Counted from the stretch's first letter, positions 32,921 to 42,054 are shown. The stretch: 64,000 bases of DNA from Roseateles_B sp051857535 (GCF_051857535.1 NZ_JBPZGY010000010.1:62001-126000), one strand, 5' to 3'. Numbers and translations are program-made. The notes: generated by a model not told the origin, from the sequence alone.

Positions 32921-33931
32921 ATGTCGCAGAAAGAACCCGCCAGCCCCTATGCCCTTGGCACGCTGTCCTTGGAGGCCCACCAGACCAGCCGGCGGGTGCT
33001 GACACCCGAGGCGCTGTCCATGATGGACTGCATCGCGCGCACCGGCAGCTTCGCCGCCGCCGCGCGCGAAATGGGCAAGGTGCCCTCCGCCCTGACCTAC
33101 AGCGTGCGCCAGCTGGAAGAGGCCCTGGATGTACTGCTCTTCGACCGCAGCTCGCGCCAGGCTGTGCTGACGGCCGCGGGCCATGAGTTGCTGGCCGAGG
33201 GTCGACGCCTGCTCCAGGAAATGGATGCCGTGGCTAACCGCGTGCGCCGCGTGGCCACGGGCTGGGAAAGCACGCTGACGGTGGCCATCGACGACGCCAT
33301 TGCTCGCCGGGCGGTCTACGACCTCATGGAAGCCTTCTTCCAGCTGCGCGAGAATGGCCAGCCCCCACCCACCCGGTTGAAGCTTCGCACCGAGGTGCTG
33401 GCCGGTACCTGGGAGGCCCTGAGCTCGGGCCAGGCCGATCTCGCGATCGGGACCACCACCCAACCCCCAGGCAGCAGCTTCCACTGCGAGCCCATGGGCG
33501 AGATGGAGATGATCTTCGTCGTGGCGCCGCATCACCCGCTGGCCGACCATGACGGTCCTCTGGACCCAGGCACCATCGCCCAGCACCGCATCATCGCGGT
33601 GGCCGATACCGCCCGCCAACTGCTGCCCATGACCGTGGGCGTCATGCCAGGCCAGGAGGTGCTGACCATGCCCTCCATGGCCGCCAAGCTGGAGGCCCTG
33701 CTGCGCGGCCTGGGCTGCGGCTCCCTGCCCCGCTCCATGGTTCGACGCCACGTGGAGGCCGGTCGGCTGGTCCACAAGGCCTATGCCCAGGTGCGTCCGC
33801 CTGTGCCCTTGAACTACGCCTGGCGCGCTGGCCCGCAGCCAGCGCGAGCGCTGGCCTGGTGGCTGCAGCAGCTACGCAGTCCGGTCACACGGCTGGCCCT
33901 GCTCGAGCAGCATGAAGGTTTGCTGCTGTGA
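32921..33931 (+). CDS. LysR family transcriptional regulator
   Basis: The 336-residue protein has an N-terminal winged helix-turn-helix at about residues 28-87 (MMDCIARTGSFAAAAREMGKVPSALTYSVRQLEEAL). A LysR substrate-binding domain with two alpha/beta lobes follows. A 25-residue lead before the helix-turn-helix is a little longer than usual. The divergent pirin gene and the dyad at 32891 make it a likely regulator of pirin, with an unknown effector. The stop codon overlaps the GTG start of gluQ, which is odd for a regulator and would link its expression to tRNA modification. Confidence 0.9.
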   Translation: MSQKEPASPYALGTLSLEAHQTSRRVLTPEALSMMDCIARTGSFAAAAREMGKVPSALTYSVRQLEEALDVLLFDRSSRQAVLTAAGHELLAEGRRLLQEMDAVANRVRRVATGWESTLTVAIDDAIARRAVYDLMEAFFQLRENGQPPPTRLKLRTEVLAGTWEALSSGQADLAIGTTTQPPGSSFHCEPMGEMEMIFVVAPHHPLADHDGPLDPGTIAQHRIIAVADTARQLLPMTVGVMPGQEVLTMPSMAAKLEALLRGLGCGSLPRSMVRRHVEAGRLVHKAYAQVRPPVPLNYAWRAGPQPARALAWWLQQLRSPVTRLALLEQHEGLLL

Positions 33932-34869
33932 GCCTGCGCACTGGAGCTTGCCGTGTCTACCGCGGCCGTTTCGCACCGTCGCCGACCGGCCTGCTGCATG
34001 CGGGCTCCCTTGTGGCTGCACTGGCCAGTTGGCTGGACGCGCGCGCCCATGGCGGGCAATGGCTGGTACGCATCGAGGACCACGACCAGGGGCGCTGCGT
34101 CAGCGGCGCCGGTCAGGCCATCCTGGGCCAGCTGCAGGCGCTGGGACTGCAAGCTGACGAAGCCCCGAGCTGGCAGTCACAACGGCAGGCGCTGTACACC
34201 GACGCCCTGCAGCGGCTGGTCGAAAGCGGCTGGGCCTATGGCTGCGACTGCACGCGCAAGTCCATTGCAGACGCCCTGGCCGCACAGGCGCTGGAGAAGC
34301 CAAGGCATGGCGAGCTGGTCTATCCCGGCACCTGCCGGCAGCGCCATCTGCTCCCGTCGCAGGCGCGGGCGTGGCGCCTGCGCAGTAGCGCTGACCTCAG
34401 CGGGACGCAAGACCTGACCCTCAGTTGGCAGGACCGCCGTCTGGGCGCTCAGCAGCAGAACGTCACCCAGGCCGTGGGAGACTTTGTGCTGCGGCGTGCC
34501 GATGGGCTCTGGGCCTACCAGCTCTGTGTGGTGGTGGACGATGCCGAGCAGGGCATCACAGACGTTGTCCGCGGCGAGGACCTTGCGGACAACACGCCGC
34601 GCCAGATCCGTCTCCAGCAGCTCCTGGGCCTGCCCGGCTTGCGCTACCTGCACACGCCGCTGGTGATGGGCCCCAACGGCGAAAAGCTCTCCAAGCAGAA
34701 CGGCGCAAGAGCGCTGGAGCTGGAGGATCCGCTGATGGCTCTGCAGCGTGCAGGCGCGCTCCTGGGGCTGCCTCGACTGCCGGGCACCACGACGGCTGAC
34801 TGGCTCGCCGCCGCAGTGACTGCCTGGACCGAACTGCAGCTGCGCAGGCCCGGCGGCGCACCTCTTTGA
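33928..34869 (+). CDS. gluQ: Glutamyl-Q tRNA(Asp) synthetase
   Basis: The 313-residue protein is a shortened glutamyl-tRNA synthetase. It has YRGRFAPSPTGLLHAGSL (HIGH motif as LHAGSL), RIEDHDQGRC, a zinc site with Cys pairs in YGCDCTRKS and YPGTCRQRH, and KLSKQNGA as the KMSKS motif. It lacks the anticodon-binding domain, as GluQ/YadB does. It attaches glutamate to the queuosine base of tRNA-Asp rather than to tRNA-Glu. GTG 33928 overlaps the lysR stop (GTGA), so translation is coupled. Length and motif order fit the family. Confidence 0.93.
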   Translation: MSLRTGACRVYRGRFAPSPTGLLHAGSLVAALASWLDARAHGGQWLVRIEDHDQGRCVSGAGQAILGQLQALGLQADEAPSWQSQRQALYTDALQRLVESGWAYGCDCTRKSIADALAAQALEKPRHGELVYPGTCRQRHLLPSQARAWRLRSSADLSGTQDLTLSWQDRRLGAQQQNVTQAVGDFVLRRADGLWAYQLCVVVDDAEQGITDVVRGEDLADNTPRQIRLQQLLGLPGLRYLHTPLVMGPNGEKLSKQNGARALELEDPLMALQRAGALLGLPRLPGTTTADWLAAAVTAWTELQLRRPGGAPL

Positions 34870-34913
34870 TGGCATGATCCCGGGATTCGCATTTCTCCCA
34901 CGAGGCAATATCC

Positions 34914-35636
34914 ATGATCACCACCTCCACCGGCCTGCAGTACGAAGACACCCAGGTCGGCGACGGCGCCGAAGCCAAGTCCGGCCATGACGTGCGCGTG
35001 CACTACACCGGCTGGCTCTACCAGGACGGCGTGAAGGGCGCCAAGTTCGATTCCAGCAAGGACCGCGGCCAGCCCTTCGAGTTCGAGCTCGACGGCGGCA
35101 TGGTGATCAAGGGCTGGGATGAAGGCGTGCAGGGCATGAAGATTGGCGGCACCCGCGTTCTGGTGATTCCGCCGCAGCTGGGTTATGGCGCCCGCGGCGC
35201 CGGCGGCGTGATCCCGCCCAATGCCACGCTGATGTTCGAGGTAGAGCTCTTGGGCCTGTCCGGCGGCTCAGAGCCCCTGGACTTGACACTGCAGACCACC
35301 GCCAGCGGTCTGCAGTTCGAAGACGTGATCGTGGGTGACGGCAGCGAGGCCGTCTCCGGCAAGCGTGTCACCGTGCACTACACCGGTTGGCTCTACAAGA
35401 ACGGCCAGCGCGGCAAGAAGTTCGACTCCAGCAAGGACCGCAACGACCCGTTCAAGTTCCACCTGGACGCCGGTCAGGTGATCAAGGGCTGGGACGAAGG
35501 CGTGCAGGGCATGAAGGTCGGCGGCAAGCGCATGCTGGTGATCCCCTCGGACCTGGGCTACGGCCCCTACGGCGCAGGCGGCGTGATTCCGCCCAATGCG
35601 ACGCTGCTGTTCGAAGTGGAGCTGCTGGCCGTCTGA
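34914..35636 (+). CDS. Tandem two-domain FKBP-type peptidyl-prolyl isomerase
   Basis: The 240-residue protein contains two complete FKBP domains in tandem, residues about 6-115 and 131-240, offset by 125 residues. Each has VHYTGWLY, KFDSSKDR, VIKGWDEGVQGMK and GVIPPNATL. FKBPs of this class speed proline isomerisation, and the core residues of both active sites appear intact. Single-domain homologues of about 115 residues are the usual form. There is no signal peptide, so it is cytoplasmic. A GAGG-type ribosome site precedes the ATG. It converges on the GNAT gene, and a long hairpin inside that gene's end (35685-35718) probably stops the transcript. Confidence 0.93.
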   Translation: MITTSTGLQYEDTQVGDGAEAKSGHDVRVHYTGWLYQDGVKGAKFDSSKDRGQPFEFELDGGMVIKGWDEGVQGMKIGGTRVLVIPPQLGYGARGAGGVIPPNATLMFEVELLGLSGGSEPLDLTLQTTASGLQFEDVIVGDGSEAVSGKRVTVHYTGWLYKNGQRGKKFDSSKDRNDPFKFHLDAGQVIKGWDEGVQGMKVGGKRMLVIPSDLGYGPYGAGGVIPPNATLLFEVELLAV

Positions 35637-35655
35637 AGCCCTGGTCAAGCCGGGC

Positions 35656-36735
35656 TCAGGCAGCGTCCTGGGCCGTGTCGACCGCGCCTGCGCCCGCCCT
35701 GTGCGGGCGCAGGCGTTTCAGCAGGAACTTGGGCAAGCGCTTGAGCGCACGGCCACCGAAATGCCGCAGCGCGGGCATCCATGCCTCGGGACACCGCAGG
35801 TCCAGGGCCAGCAGCCCCACGAACTCACGCCGTTCGCTGACCCAGTCGCGCTTGTAGGGTTCGGAGCCATTGAGGTAATCGATGAGATGCACCTCGCCGC
35901 TGTCCAGGGCATCCTGGAACAAGGCGGCCGACAGCACCGTTCCCACGCCCAGCTTTGCTGCGCTGTCACGGTAGGCCAGCTTGTAGATGCTGGCCACACC
36001 CTCGTGCACCCACCACAGCTGGGCCGCCTGCGCCACGCCCTGCAGGCGGAGCACGCCCAGGCGCAGGCGCCCGTCGGCCGCCAACAGACGGATCAGCTCG
36101 CGGATGAATTCCGGCCGGGCCTCACCCAGCTTCCAGCTGTCCTGGTAAACCGACTCGAAATCCTGCAGCGCCTGCTCCAGCGCCGGGCCGGGCATTCTCA
36201 CGATCTCTATGCTCAGCGCGTGCTCGGCAAGCAGGCGTTTGCGGGCCCGGCGCTCCGTGTTGCGCAGCTTCGTGGGGCGCGCAGCCCAATAGGCCTCGAA
36301 GCCCAGGCCTTCGCAGGGCAGCACCCAGTTCTCGAAACAGTGGTAGAGGTCAGTGCAATAGCCCGCTGACTTCAGCCCGCTCTGCAGCAGGCGCAAGACG
36401 GCGCTCCCGGCCTCCAGGGGCTGCAGGCTCAGCACCGCGCCTTGAGGATCCGCCCGCAATTGCCGCCCCAGAGACGCGGCAGCGCTCACGGCCTCGGATG
36501 AGTCCCAAGGGGGGGACAGCGCATCCGCCAGCGGCCCGAAGCGGGGGCTGTAGTAGTTGCCCAGCGCCGTGAGCCGTGCCCCCGCTGGCGCAACGGGGCC
36601 GGCGTGCCGGCACAACCACAGTGACAGCTGCCTCCCCGGCCCGGCTTCGGCGCTGAACAGGACGGGCTCGCCCTCCCCCCCCAGACCACGGGAGGCCATG
36701 AGGCGAAACCAGGGCTCGGTTTGGAACAAGGACAT
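35656..36735 (-). CDS. GNAT / FemAB-like acetyltransferase-fold protein
   Basis: The 359-residue protein opens with FQTEPWFRLMA and carries AYWAARPTKLRNTERRARKRL and the acyl-CoA-site-like QLWWVHEGVASIYKLAYRDSAAKLGVGTVLSAALFQDAL. A late IDYLNGSEPYKRDWVSERRE completes the pattern of the BioF2-like/FemAB GNAT proteins that accompany exopolysaccharide loci. It probably adds an acyl or aminoacyl group to a glycan or lipid carrier. The gene is next to the beta-helix gene and near the XrtA cluster, but is transcribed away from the beta-helix gene. Exact substrate unknown. Confidence 0.75.
   Translation of the reverse strand: MSLFQTEPWFRLMASRGLGGEGEPVLFSAEAGPGRQLSLWLCRHAGPVAPAGARLTALGNYYSPRFGPLADALSPPWDSSEAVSAAASLGRQLRADPQGAVLSLQPLEAGSAVLRLLQSGLKSAGYCTDLYHCFENWVLPCEGLGFEAYWAARPTKLRNTERRARKRLLAEHALSIEIVRMPGPALEQALQDFESVYQDSWKLGEARPEFIRELIRLLAADGRLRLGVLRLQGVAQAAQLWWVHEGVASIYKLAYRDSAAKLGVGTVLSAALFQDALDSGEVHLIDYLNGSEPYKRDWVSERREFVGLLALDLRCPEAWMPALRHFGGRALKRLPKFLLKRLRPHRAGAGAVDTAQDAA
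35685..35718 (+). terminator. Hairpin terminating the FKBP transcript inside the convergent gene end
   Basis: CGCCTGCGCCCGC (35685-35697) pairs perfectly with GCGGGCGCAGGCG (35703-35715) over the loop CCTGT, then TTT follows. The 13-bp stem lies 48 nt past the FKBP stop and inside the last codons of the - strand GNAT gene, so it is also translated there. Confidence 0.65.
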
Positions 36736-36843
36736 CAGAGAATCAGAGGTTGTAGCCGGCTGCCATCAGCCGCATCGCTGTGCCTGCTTGTTGTCGGGGC
36801 ACGGGCGCCTTCACCAGATCGCAATGCCATCATCGCCCCGTCC

Positions 36844-38163
36844 ATGTCCATGAAAGCCCGACGACTGTCCCTCATTGCTGCGGCGCTGCTGCTGCTCGTG
36901 CTCATTGTCTCGTTCAAGCTGGTCTATGCGGACCTGGATAGGCTGGGCGGCACGCCCTGGACCTCCAAGCGCGGCAACGACTACGCACGCTACCTGCTCA
37001 AGCGCCTGGAAGGCCACCCGAAGCTGGAGGCGGTCTTCCAGCCCATGCTGCTGGGCTGGCAATCATGGCTGGAACCGGAGGTGGACCTGAGCCAGCATCC
37101 GGACCACGGACGTGGCGCACGCGCTGAAAGCGCCCGCAGTGTAAGACAGCAGGCCCTGGCCGCGCGCGGCAAGATCGACGAGAACCTGGGCCGGCGCATC
37201 CGCAGCGTGGACAGCCCGGCCGCCCTGGAGCTCAGCCTGCAGGAGGCCCGCGCGGGCGATGTCATCGAGCTGGCTGACGGCCGCTACCCCATCACCCGAT
37301 CACTGTGGACACGTGCCTCGGGCACGGCCGAGCAGCCCATCACGCTGCGCGCAGCCCATCCGCGCGGCGCGGTGCTGGTCGTGCAGACCGCCATCCTGTT
37401 CGAGGTCACGGAACCCCACTGGCATTTCGAGGACCTGGACATCGAAGGTCACTGCCGCCCGCCCGGCTGCGAGCACGCCCTTCATGTAACGGGCAAGGCC
37501 AGCCACTTCCGGGCCGAAAACAATGTCATCAGTGACTTCGATTCGCACATCAAGGTAAACGGCAGCAAGGGGCTGTTCCCCGACCACGGCCGCCTCACGC
37601 ACAACACGCTGCGCAATCAAGGAGACCGCGTGAGCGCAAGACCTGCCAACCCGGTCGACATCGTGGCGGCCAGCCACTGGGTGGTCGACGAAAACATCGT
37701 GCGTCACTTCGTGCACCCCGATGACAAGACCAGCAGCTACGGCATTTTCATGAAGGGCGGCGGCAGCGGCGGGCGCATCGAACGAAATCTGGTCATCTGC
37801 GCTGCCCAGGGCGTCTCCGCGCGCGGCACGCGACTGGGAATTTCCTTCGGCGGTGGCCTGACAGGCCCCAGCTACTGCCGGGACCAGCTCTGCCGCACCG
37901 AGCATGAGAACGGTCTTGCACGTGCCAATATCGTGGCCAACTGCAACGACGCCGGCCTCGACATCAATCACTCCACCAGCATCACGCTGGAGGGCAATGT
38001 GCTGGTCAACACCGCCGGCATCAATGTGCGCGGCGTCAGCCCGGCGGCTCGGCTGATCAGCAACCAGGGCGACGGCTCTGTGCGCACCTTCGCCAACAAG
38101 GACGTCAGCAGCGATGGCCTGGGCCCTGCGCCGCTGGACTCCCAACTGAGAATCAAGCCCTGA
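36844..38163 (+). CDS. Exported or anchored right-handed beta-helix protein (polysaccharide lyase-like)
   Basis: The protein (439 residues from ATG 36844; ATG 36850 is equally possible) begins with an uncleaved-looking signal or anchor (RRLSLIAAALLLLVLIVSFKLVYA). A region of about 110 residues is followed by repeated strands of a parallel beta-helix, beginning SLQEARAGDVIELADGRYPI and including GTAEQPITLRAAHPRGAVL. The opening DGRY and ITLRA pattern is like chondroitinase B/alginate lyase (PL6) proteins. No catalytic Lys-Arg pair could be pinned down. It lies beside the exopolysaccharide operon but on the opposite strand. A role in trimming or epimerising the polymer is inferred. The N-terminal 40 codons of the larger open frame have no support. 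Confidence 0.75.
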   Translation: MSMKARRLSLIAAALLLLVLIVSFKLVYADLDRLGGTPWTSKRGNDYARYLLKRLEGHPKLEAVFQPMLLGWQSWLEPEVDLSQHPDHGRGARAESARSVRQQALAARGKIDENLGRRIRSVDSPAALELSLQEARAGDVIELADGRYPITRSLWTRASGTAEQPITLRAAHPRGAVLVVQTAILFEVTEPHWHFEDLDIEGHCRPPGCEHALHVTGKASHFRAENNVISDFDSHIKVNGSKGLFPDHGRLTHNTLRNQGDRVSARPANPVDIVAASHWVVDENIVRHFVHPDDKTSSYGIFMKGGGSGGRIERNLVICAAQGVSARGTRLGISFGGGLTGPSYCRDQLCRTEHENGLARANIVANCNDAGLDINHSTSITLEGNVLVNTAGINVRGVSPAARLISNQGDGSVRTFANKDVSSDGLGPAPLDSQLRIKP

Positions 38164-38244
38164 GTCCGCCACGCCGGGGCGCGAGCCCCGGGCTGTGACG
38201 TCGCCCCATCAGCTCGGCGTCCTGGCCGCGCGCTGCCCAGGTGC

Positions 38245-40488
38245 TCAGCCCCGCAGGGGCGCATCATTGCTGCGGGCATCAATGGAGATCATCAGCTGCG
38301 CCAGCTGCCAGGCTCCATGCTGGCGGGAGGTGTGCGACACCGTCTCCAGCGCGCGCACCGGCTGGCGGTAGGCCTCCGGATCTGCCACGAAGGCATCGTA
38401 GGACTGCAGCAGGGCCGCCTCGATGGCCTGTTCGTCCAGCACGTCGGCATTGCGCACGCCCTCGAACTGCGACAGGCGCTGCGCGGTGATGCCCTCGCAG
38501 TCCACCAGGGCCAGGATGGGACGCAGCGCACGCAGGTACTCGTAGATCTTGGCCGGAATCTGGTTGTTGAAGGCTGAGCCCTGGAACACCAGCAGCAGGT
38601 CCGCGCCCATCATCTCCTGCAGGGCCTGGCGGTATGGCACGGGGCCGGCCACGTCGACCATGTCCTCCACGCCGAACTTCTGGGCCAGCTCGCGGATGGC
38701 CTGATCGGCGCCGGGTGCACGGAAGCGCACGCACAGCCGCGAGGCCTCGATGCGACCGCTGTCACGCAGGCGGGCCATCACCCGGAACAGATTGCTGGGA
38801 TCGCGCTCCTTGGGGTAGATGGCGCCGCTGTGCAGCATCAGCAGACGCTCTGGCGGCATGTCGATGCGCTGGGCCTCGGCGCCCACGAAGGACCCTTCGT
38901 CGTAGCCGTTCTCGATCACATGGACCCGGCCGCGGGCCTCGGGGTAGCGCCGCTCGAAGAGCTGGCGCGCCCCGTCGGTCGTCACGACGCAGCAAGTGGA
39001 GCGCCGCACAACCCATCCCTCCAGCCGCGGCAGCAGCCAGCGCTTGAGGCGGCTGGCGTCCCAGTCCTCGTGGTAGACGGGATCGCGGAACTCGGCGATC
39101 CAGGGGCGCCCCGTCCAGCGGGCCACCATGCCGCCGATCAGGTGGGCAGACAGGATGGGATAGGTGCTCCAGACCAGCTGTGCCTTGCGGCTGCGCACCA
39201 GGCGGATGCCGCGTCGCACGCCACCAAAGAACCAGCTGGACCAGCGGTCGGGCATCGCCAGCAGCTCAGGGTACTTGCCCCGGATGGACAGGTCACGCCG
39301 CACATCCAGCGCCAACGCACGCTCCAGGCGGATGTCCGGCGGCACCTGCGCCATGAGGTCGACGCTGGTGCGTTCGTAGGCGCTGGCACTGGCCGACAGC
39401 AGGCTGACGTCCCAGCCCGCCTCCGGCAGGACCTTGGCGAAATTGAGGCTGCGCAGCACACCACTGGAGCCAGCCTGTGGCGGGAAGTGAAAGGCCACCA
39501 TCAAGGCGGCGTGGGGCCGTGCCGGGCGGGCCAGATCCGGCTCCGGCTGCCGCAGCAGATTGCCCAGGAGCTGAAAGGCGCGTGAGCTGGCCGTGGCCCC
39601 CCAAGGCGTGAAACGACGCAATTGCAGGAAACAGTTCTCCAGCGTGGCATAGCCCTTCTGCGTGCTCACCCCGCAGGCATAGCCGGCGCGGCGCACCATC
39701 TCCACATGGCGGCTGGTGTAGTCCTTGCCCGGCTCGCCATTGGGATACGCGAAGGGCATGCGCTGAGGACCGAGCACCGCCTCGATGTCGGCACGACTTT
39801 CGCGGATCTCCCGCTCGGCCTCGTCCTCGCTGCAGCAGGACAGGATGGGATGGTTGACCGAATGGGCGCCGATCTCCATGCCCATGGCCTGCAAGGCCTT
39901 CAGGTCCTCTGCGCCAAAGCAAGGCGGCCCGGCGTAGTCCGGCCCGCACAGGCGCTCCAGCTCGGCCATGGCCCCGCGGCGTTGGTCCTGGGGCTGGTAC
40001 TTCAGCGCGGCGGTCACGAGCCGCACGGCATCAATGCGGCGTTCACGGCTGCTGACATCCAGCCCCGGCGTGGCGCCCGGGACGCCGGTCAGCATCTGCA
40101 GATCGGCAGGCAGATGGTGGATCGCATGCTCGATGCGCTCGTTCCACAAGGGCTGGCCGCGCAACTGCGCCGTGGTGATGAAGAAAGTGCCGCGCAGTCC
40201 TTGAGACTGCAACCAGGGCGCCACATGCTCGATCCAGCTCTTGTAGCCGTCATCGAAGGTCAGCACGACCGACGGTTCCTTCAGCAGGCCAGCGCGCAGC
40301 AAGTCCACGGCTTCGGTCAGCGCGAGGATGCGGAAGGAAGCGCGCAGCTCGCCGACCAGGTCCTTGAAGCGCTCGAAGGAGTACTCGTGCGGATCAAGCC
40401 GCTGAGCCTCGCAGGGCAGGCGATGGAAGGAAAGGATGGTCAGCTTGCCGCGGCCAAAGCTGCGTGTGAGAGATAGCATCATGGGCAT
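38245..40488 (-). CDS. Fused polysaccharide deacetylase - glycosyltransferase
   Basis: One 747-residue frame has two domains. Residues about 1-320 are a NodB-type polysaccharide deacetylase with VVLTFDDGYKSW (Asp79, Asp80) and GAHSVNHPIL (the HxxxH zinc pair), plus AYPNGEPGKDY. Residues about 340-747 are a GT-B glycosyltransferase beginning AALMVAFHFPPQAGSSGVLRS, with ENGYDEGSF and LQEMMGADLLLVFQGSAFNN. No stop or frameshift lies between them. It ends the - strand operon, 14 nt after the O-antigen-ligase gene. Fusion suggests de-N-acetylation coupled to transfer of the same sugar, although both orders of action are possible. The start is ATG 40488 or 40482. Confidence 0.85.
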   Translation of the reverse strand: MPMMLSLTRSFGRGKLTILSFHRLPCEAQRLDPHEYSFERFKDLVGELRASFRILALTEAVDLLRAGLLKEPSVVLTFDDGYKSWIEHVAPWLQSQGLRGTFFITTAQLRGQPLWNERIEHAIHHLPADLQMLTGVPGATPGLDVSSRERRIDAVRLVTAALKYQPQDQRRGAMAELERLCGPDYAGPPCFGAEDLKALQAMGMEIGAHSVNHPILSCCSEDEAEREIRESRADIEAVLGPQRMPFAYPNGEPGKDYTSRHVEMVRRAGYACGVSTQKGYATLENCFLQLRRFTPWGATASSRAFQLLGNLLRQPEPDLARPARPHAALMVAFHFPPQAGSSGVLRSLNFAKVLPEAGWDVSLLSASASAYERTSVDLMAQVPPDIRLERALALDVRRDLSIRGKYPELLAMPDRWSSWFFGGVRRGIRLVRSRKAQLVWSTYPILSAHLIGGMVARWTGRPWIAEFRDPVYHEDWDASRLKRWLLPRLEGWVVRRSTCCVVTTDGARQLFERRYPEARGRVHVIENGYDEGSFVGAEAQRIDMPPERLLMLHSGAIYPKERDPSNLFRVMARLRDSGRIEASRLCVRFRAPGADQAIRELAQKFGVEDMVDVAGPVPYRQALQEMMGADLLLVFQGSAFNNQIPAKIYEYLRALRPILALVDCEGITAQRLSQFEGVRNADVLDEQAIEAALLQSYDAFVADPEAYRQPVRALETVSHTSRQHGAWQLAQLMISIDARSNDAPLRG

Positions 40489-40502
40489 GGCGCGGGCTCG
40501 GC

Positions 40503-41816
40503 TCAGGGCCGCAGCGCCGCCGTGGATTTCCGGGGATTGACCTGCTGGCGCACATGGCGGCGCACACAGTCCGCCAGCGCCACCAGCATGTAGTGGAAGT
40601 CGTAGAAGGCGGCGCTCAAGGCAGCACCGGTGATCAGGAAGATGAACATGGCACCGGCCAGCGCATTGACCATGTCGGCCGCCCAGAGCAGATCGTCGCG
40701 CCCGGACTTCTTCACCAGGCTCTGCACCTCGCCTCGCGCACTGAAGGTGGTCCACATCAGGGCCACGAAGATGAGCAGGCCTACGAAGCCCATGTCACCC
40801 AGCACCTCGAAGTAGATGCTGTGGGCGGCCGCCGGGTAGTTCACGTTGGGCGTCTCGACAAAGCCAAGCAGGCCCTGCTTGTAGCGGAACTGCTCGAAGA
40901 TCACCGGCGCCTGCACGGCACGGAAGCCGCCGCCGAAGACCGGGTTCTCCACGGCGATGGCACTGGCACGCTTCCAGGCGGTCACGCGCCCCATGAAGGA
41001 GGCATCCTCATTGGCCGATTGCAGCGTCTCCATGCGCTCGAACCAGCTTGCCGGGGCCGCCGCATAGATGGCCAGGCCGATGGCCAGGAAGATCATCAGG
41101 CCCTTGAACTTCTGCCGCCCCATCAGGACCATCCAGACCCCGAAGCAGACAAAGCCGATCAACCCCCCGCGCGACTTGGTGGCAATCACGGCCATGGCCA
41201 CAAGGAACATGAAGCCCAGCAGGGCATATCGCCAGGCCCTGGACTTGCTGTACTGCCACAGGTAGAAGGCCAGCGGCACGGACAACAGGACCGACTGCGC
41301 GAAATGGTTGTTGTCCCCCAGCTTGGCATTGCCCAGCACGATGTGGGCGCCGCCGGAGGCCAGGAACTTCAGGCCCTCCACCACGCCGTGTCCGCCCAGG
41401 CCCAATGCCATGATGATCACCATGGCCACCAGGCGCGTCCGGTTGACGACCAGCAAAGGCATCAGCAGGCACAGCAGGATGTTCTTCAGCAGATTGGTCG
41501 CGATCTCCCAGTTCCGCTCAATGCCGCCGTAGGCGAGACTGGCCACGAACAGGGCATGCAGCGAGAACAACAGGAACAGGATCTGCGGCCCGCCCAGCTC
41601 CCAGGGCCCGACGATCTGCTTGCGCTGCGTCATCATCAGCACCAACGTCGAGATGGCGAAGAGCATCACGTAGGGCACGCCTGCCATGAAACCGTACATG
41701 TAGAAGCCCAGGGCCGAAAGATTCGCCCAGGACCACATCAGCAAGGATGCGAAGGCGCTGCGGACCACCAGCGGCGCCAGCCCCATCATGAAGAGCAGGG
41801 TGATGATGTCACGCAT
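40503..41816 (-). CDS. O-antigen-ligase-like membrane protein of the XrtA system (TIGR03097-like)
   Basis: The 437-residue protein has about ten membrane segments. It starts MRDIITLLFMMGLAPLVVRSAF, the hallmark opening of the exosortase-A-associated putative O-glycosylation ligase. A large periplasmic loop includes NPVFGGGFRAVQAPV and AAHSIYFEVLGDMGFVG, the Wzy/WaaL-type signature. It may polymerise repeat units or attach glycan to sorted proteins. It overlaps the upstream small gene by 8 nt and lies within the long exopolysaccharide operon. Which of the two activities it has cannot be told from sequence. Confidence 0.85.
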   Translation of the reverse strand: MRDIITLLFMMGLAPLVVRSAFASLLMWSWANLSALGFYMYGFMAGVPYVMLFAISTLVLMMTQRKQIVGPWELGGPQILFLLFSLHALFVASLAYGGIERNWEIATNLLKNILLCLLMPLLVVNRTRLVAMVIIMALGLGGHGVVEGLKFLASGGAHIVLGNAKLGDNNHFAQSVLLSVPLAFYLWQYSKSRAWRYALLGFMFLVAMAVIATKSRGGLIGFVCFGVWMVLMGRQKFKGLMIFLAIGLAIYAAAPASWFERMETLQSANEDASFMGRVTAWKRASAIAVENPVFGGGFRAVQAPVIFEQFRYKQGLLGFVETPNVNYPAAAHSIYFEVLGDMGFVGLLIFVALMWTTFSARGEVQSLVKKSGRDDLLWAADMVNALAGAMFIFLITGAALSAAFYDFHYMLVALADCVRRHVRQQVNPRKSTAALRP

Positions 41817-42054
41817 GCGGCCCCCTCCCCTCGCTGGAGCGCGCCCCGGCAGCAGGCTTGGGATGCGGGGGGGGAGTCATCCGGGGCCCCTGTGGGGGTT
41901 TGGGTGCCTTGGGCACTTTGGGCGCCTTGCCTCCCAGGCGGATGTCGAACCAGCCCAGTTCCTCATCATCCAGTCTGCCGCGTGCCTTGGACATGGTGCG
42001 CAAGAGCCAGCCCACGCAAAGCAGCTGCGCAAAGATGACCAGATACTCCTTCAT
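41809..42054 (-). CDS. Small single-pass membrane protein, unknown function
   Basis: I do not recognise this 81-residue protein. It has one hydrophobic segment at the N-terminus (EYLVIFAQLLCVGWLL). A short charged stretch (SKARGRLDDEELGWFDIRLGG) is followed by a Pro/Lys-rich tail of roughly 30 residues. The gene overlaps the glycosyltransferase before it by 4 nt and the ligase-like gene after it by 8 nt. This supports real translation and membership of the exopolysaccharide operon, perhaps as a scaffold for a membrane glycosyltransferase complex. Confidence 0.6.
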   Translation of the reverse strand: MKEYLVIFAQLLCVGWLLRTMSKARGRLDDEELGWFDIRLGGKAPKVPKAPKPPQGPRMTPPPHPKPAAGARSSEGRGPHA

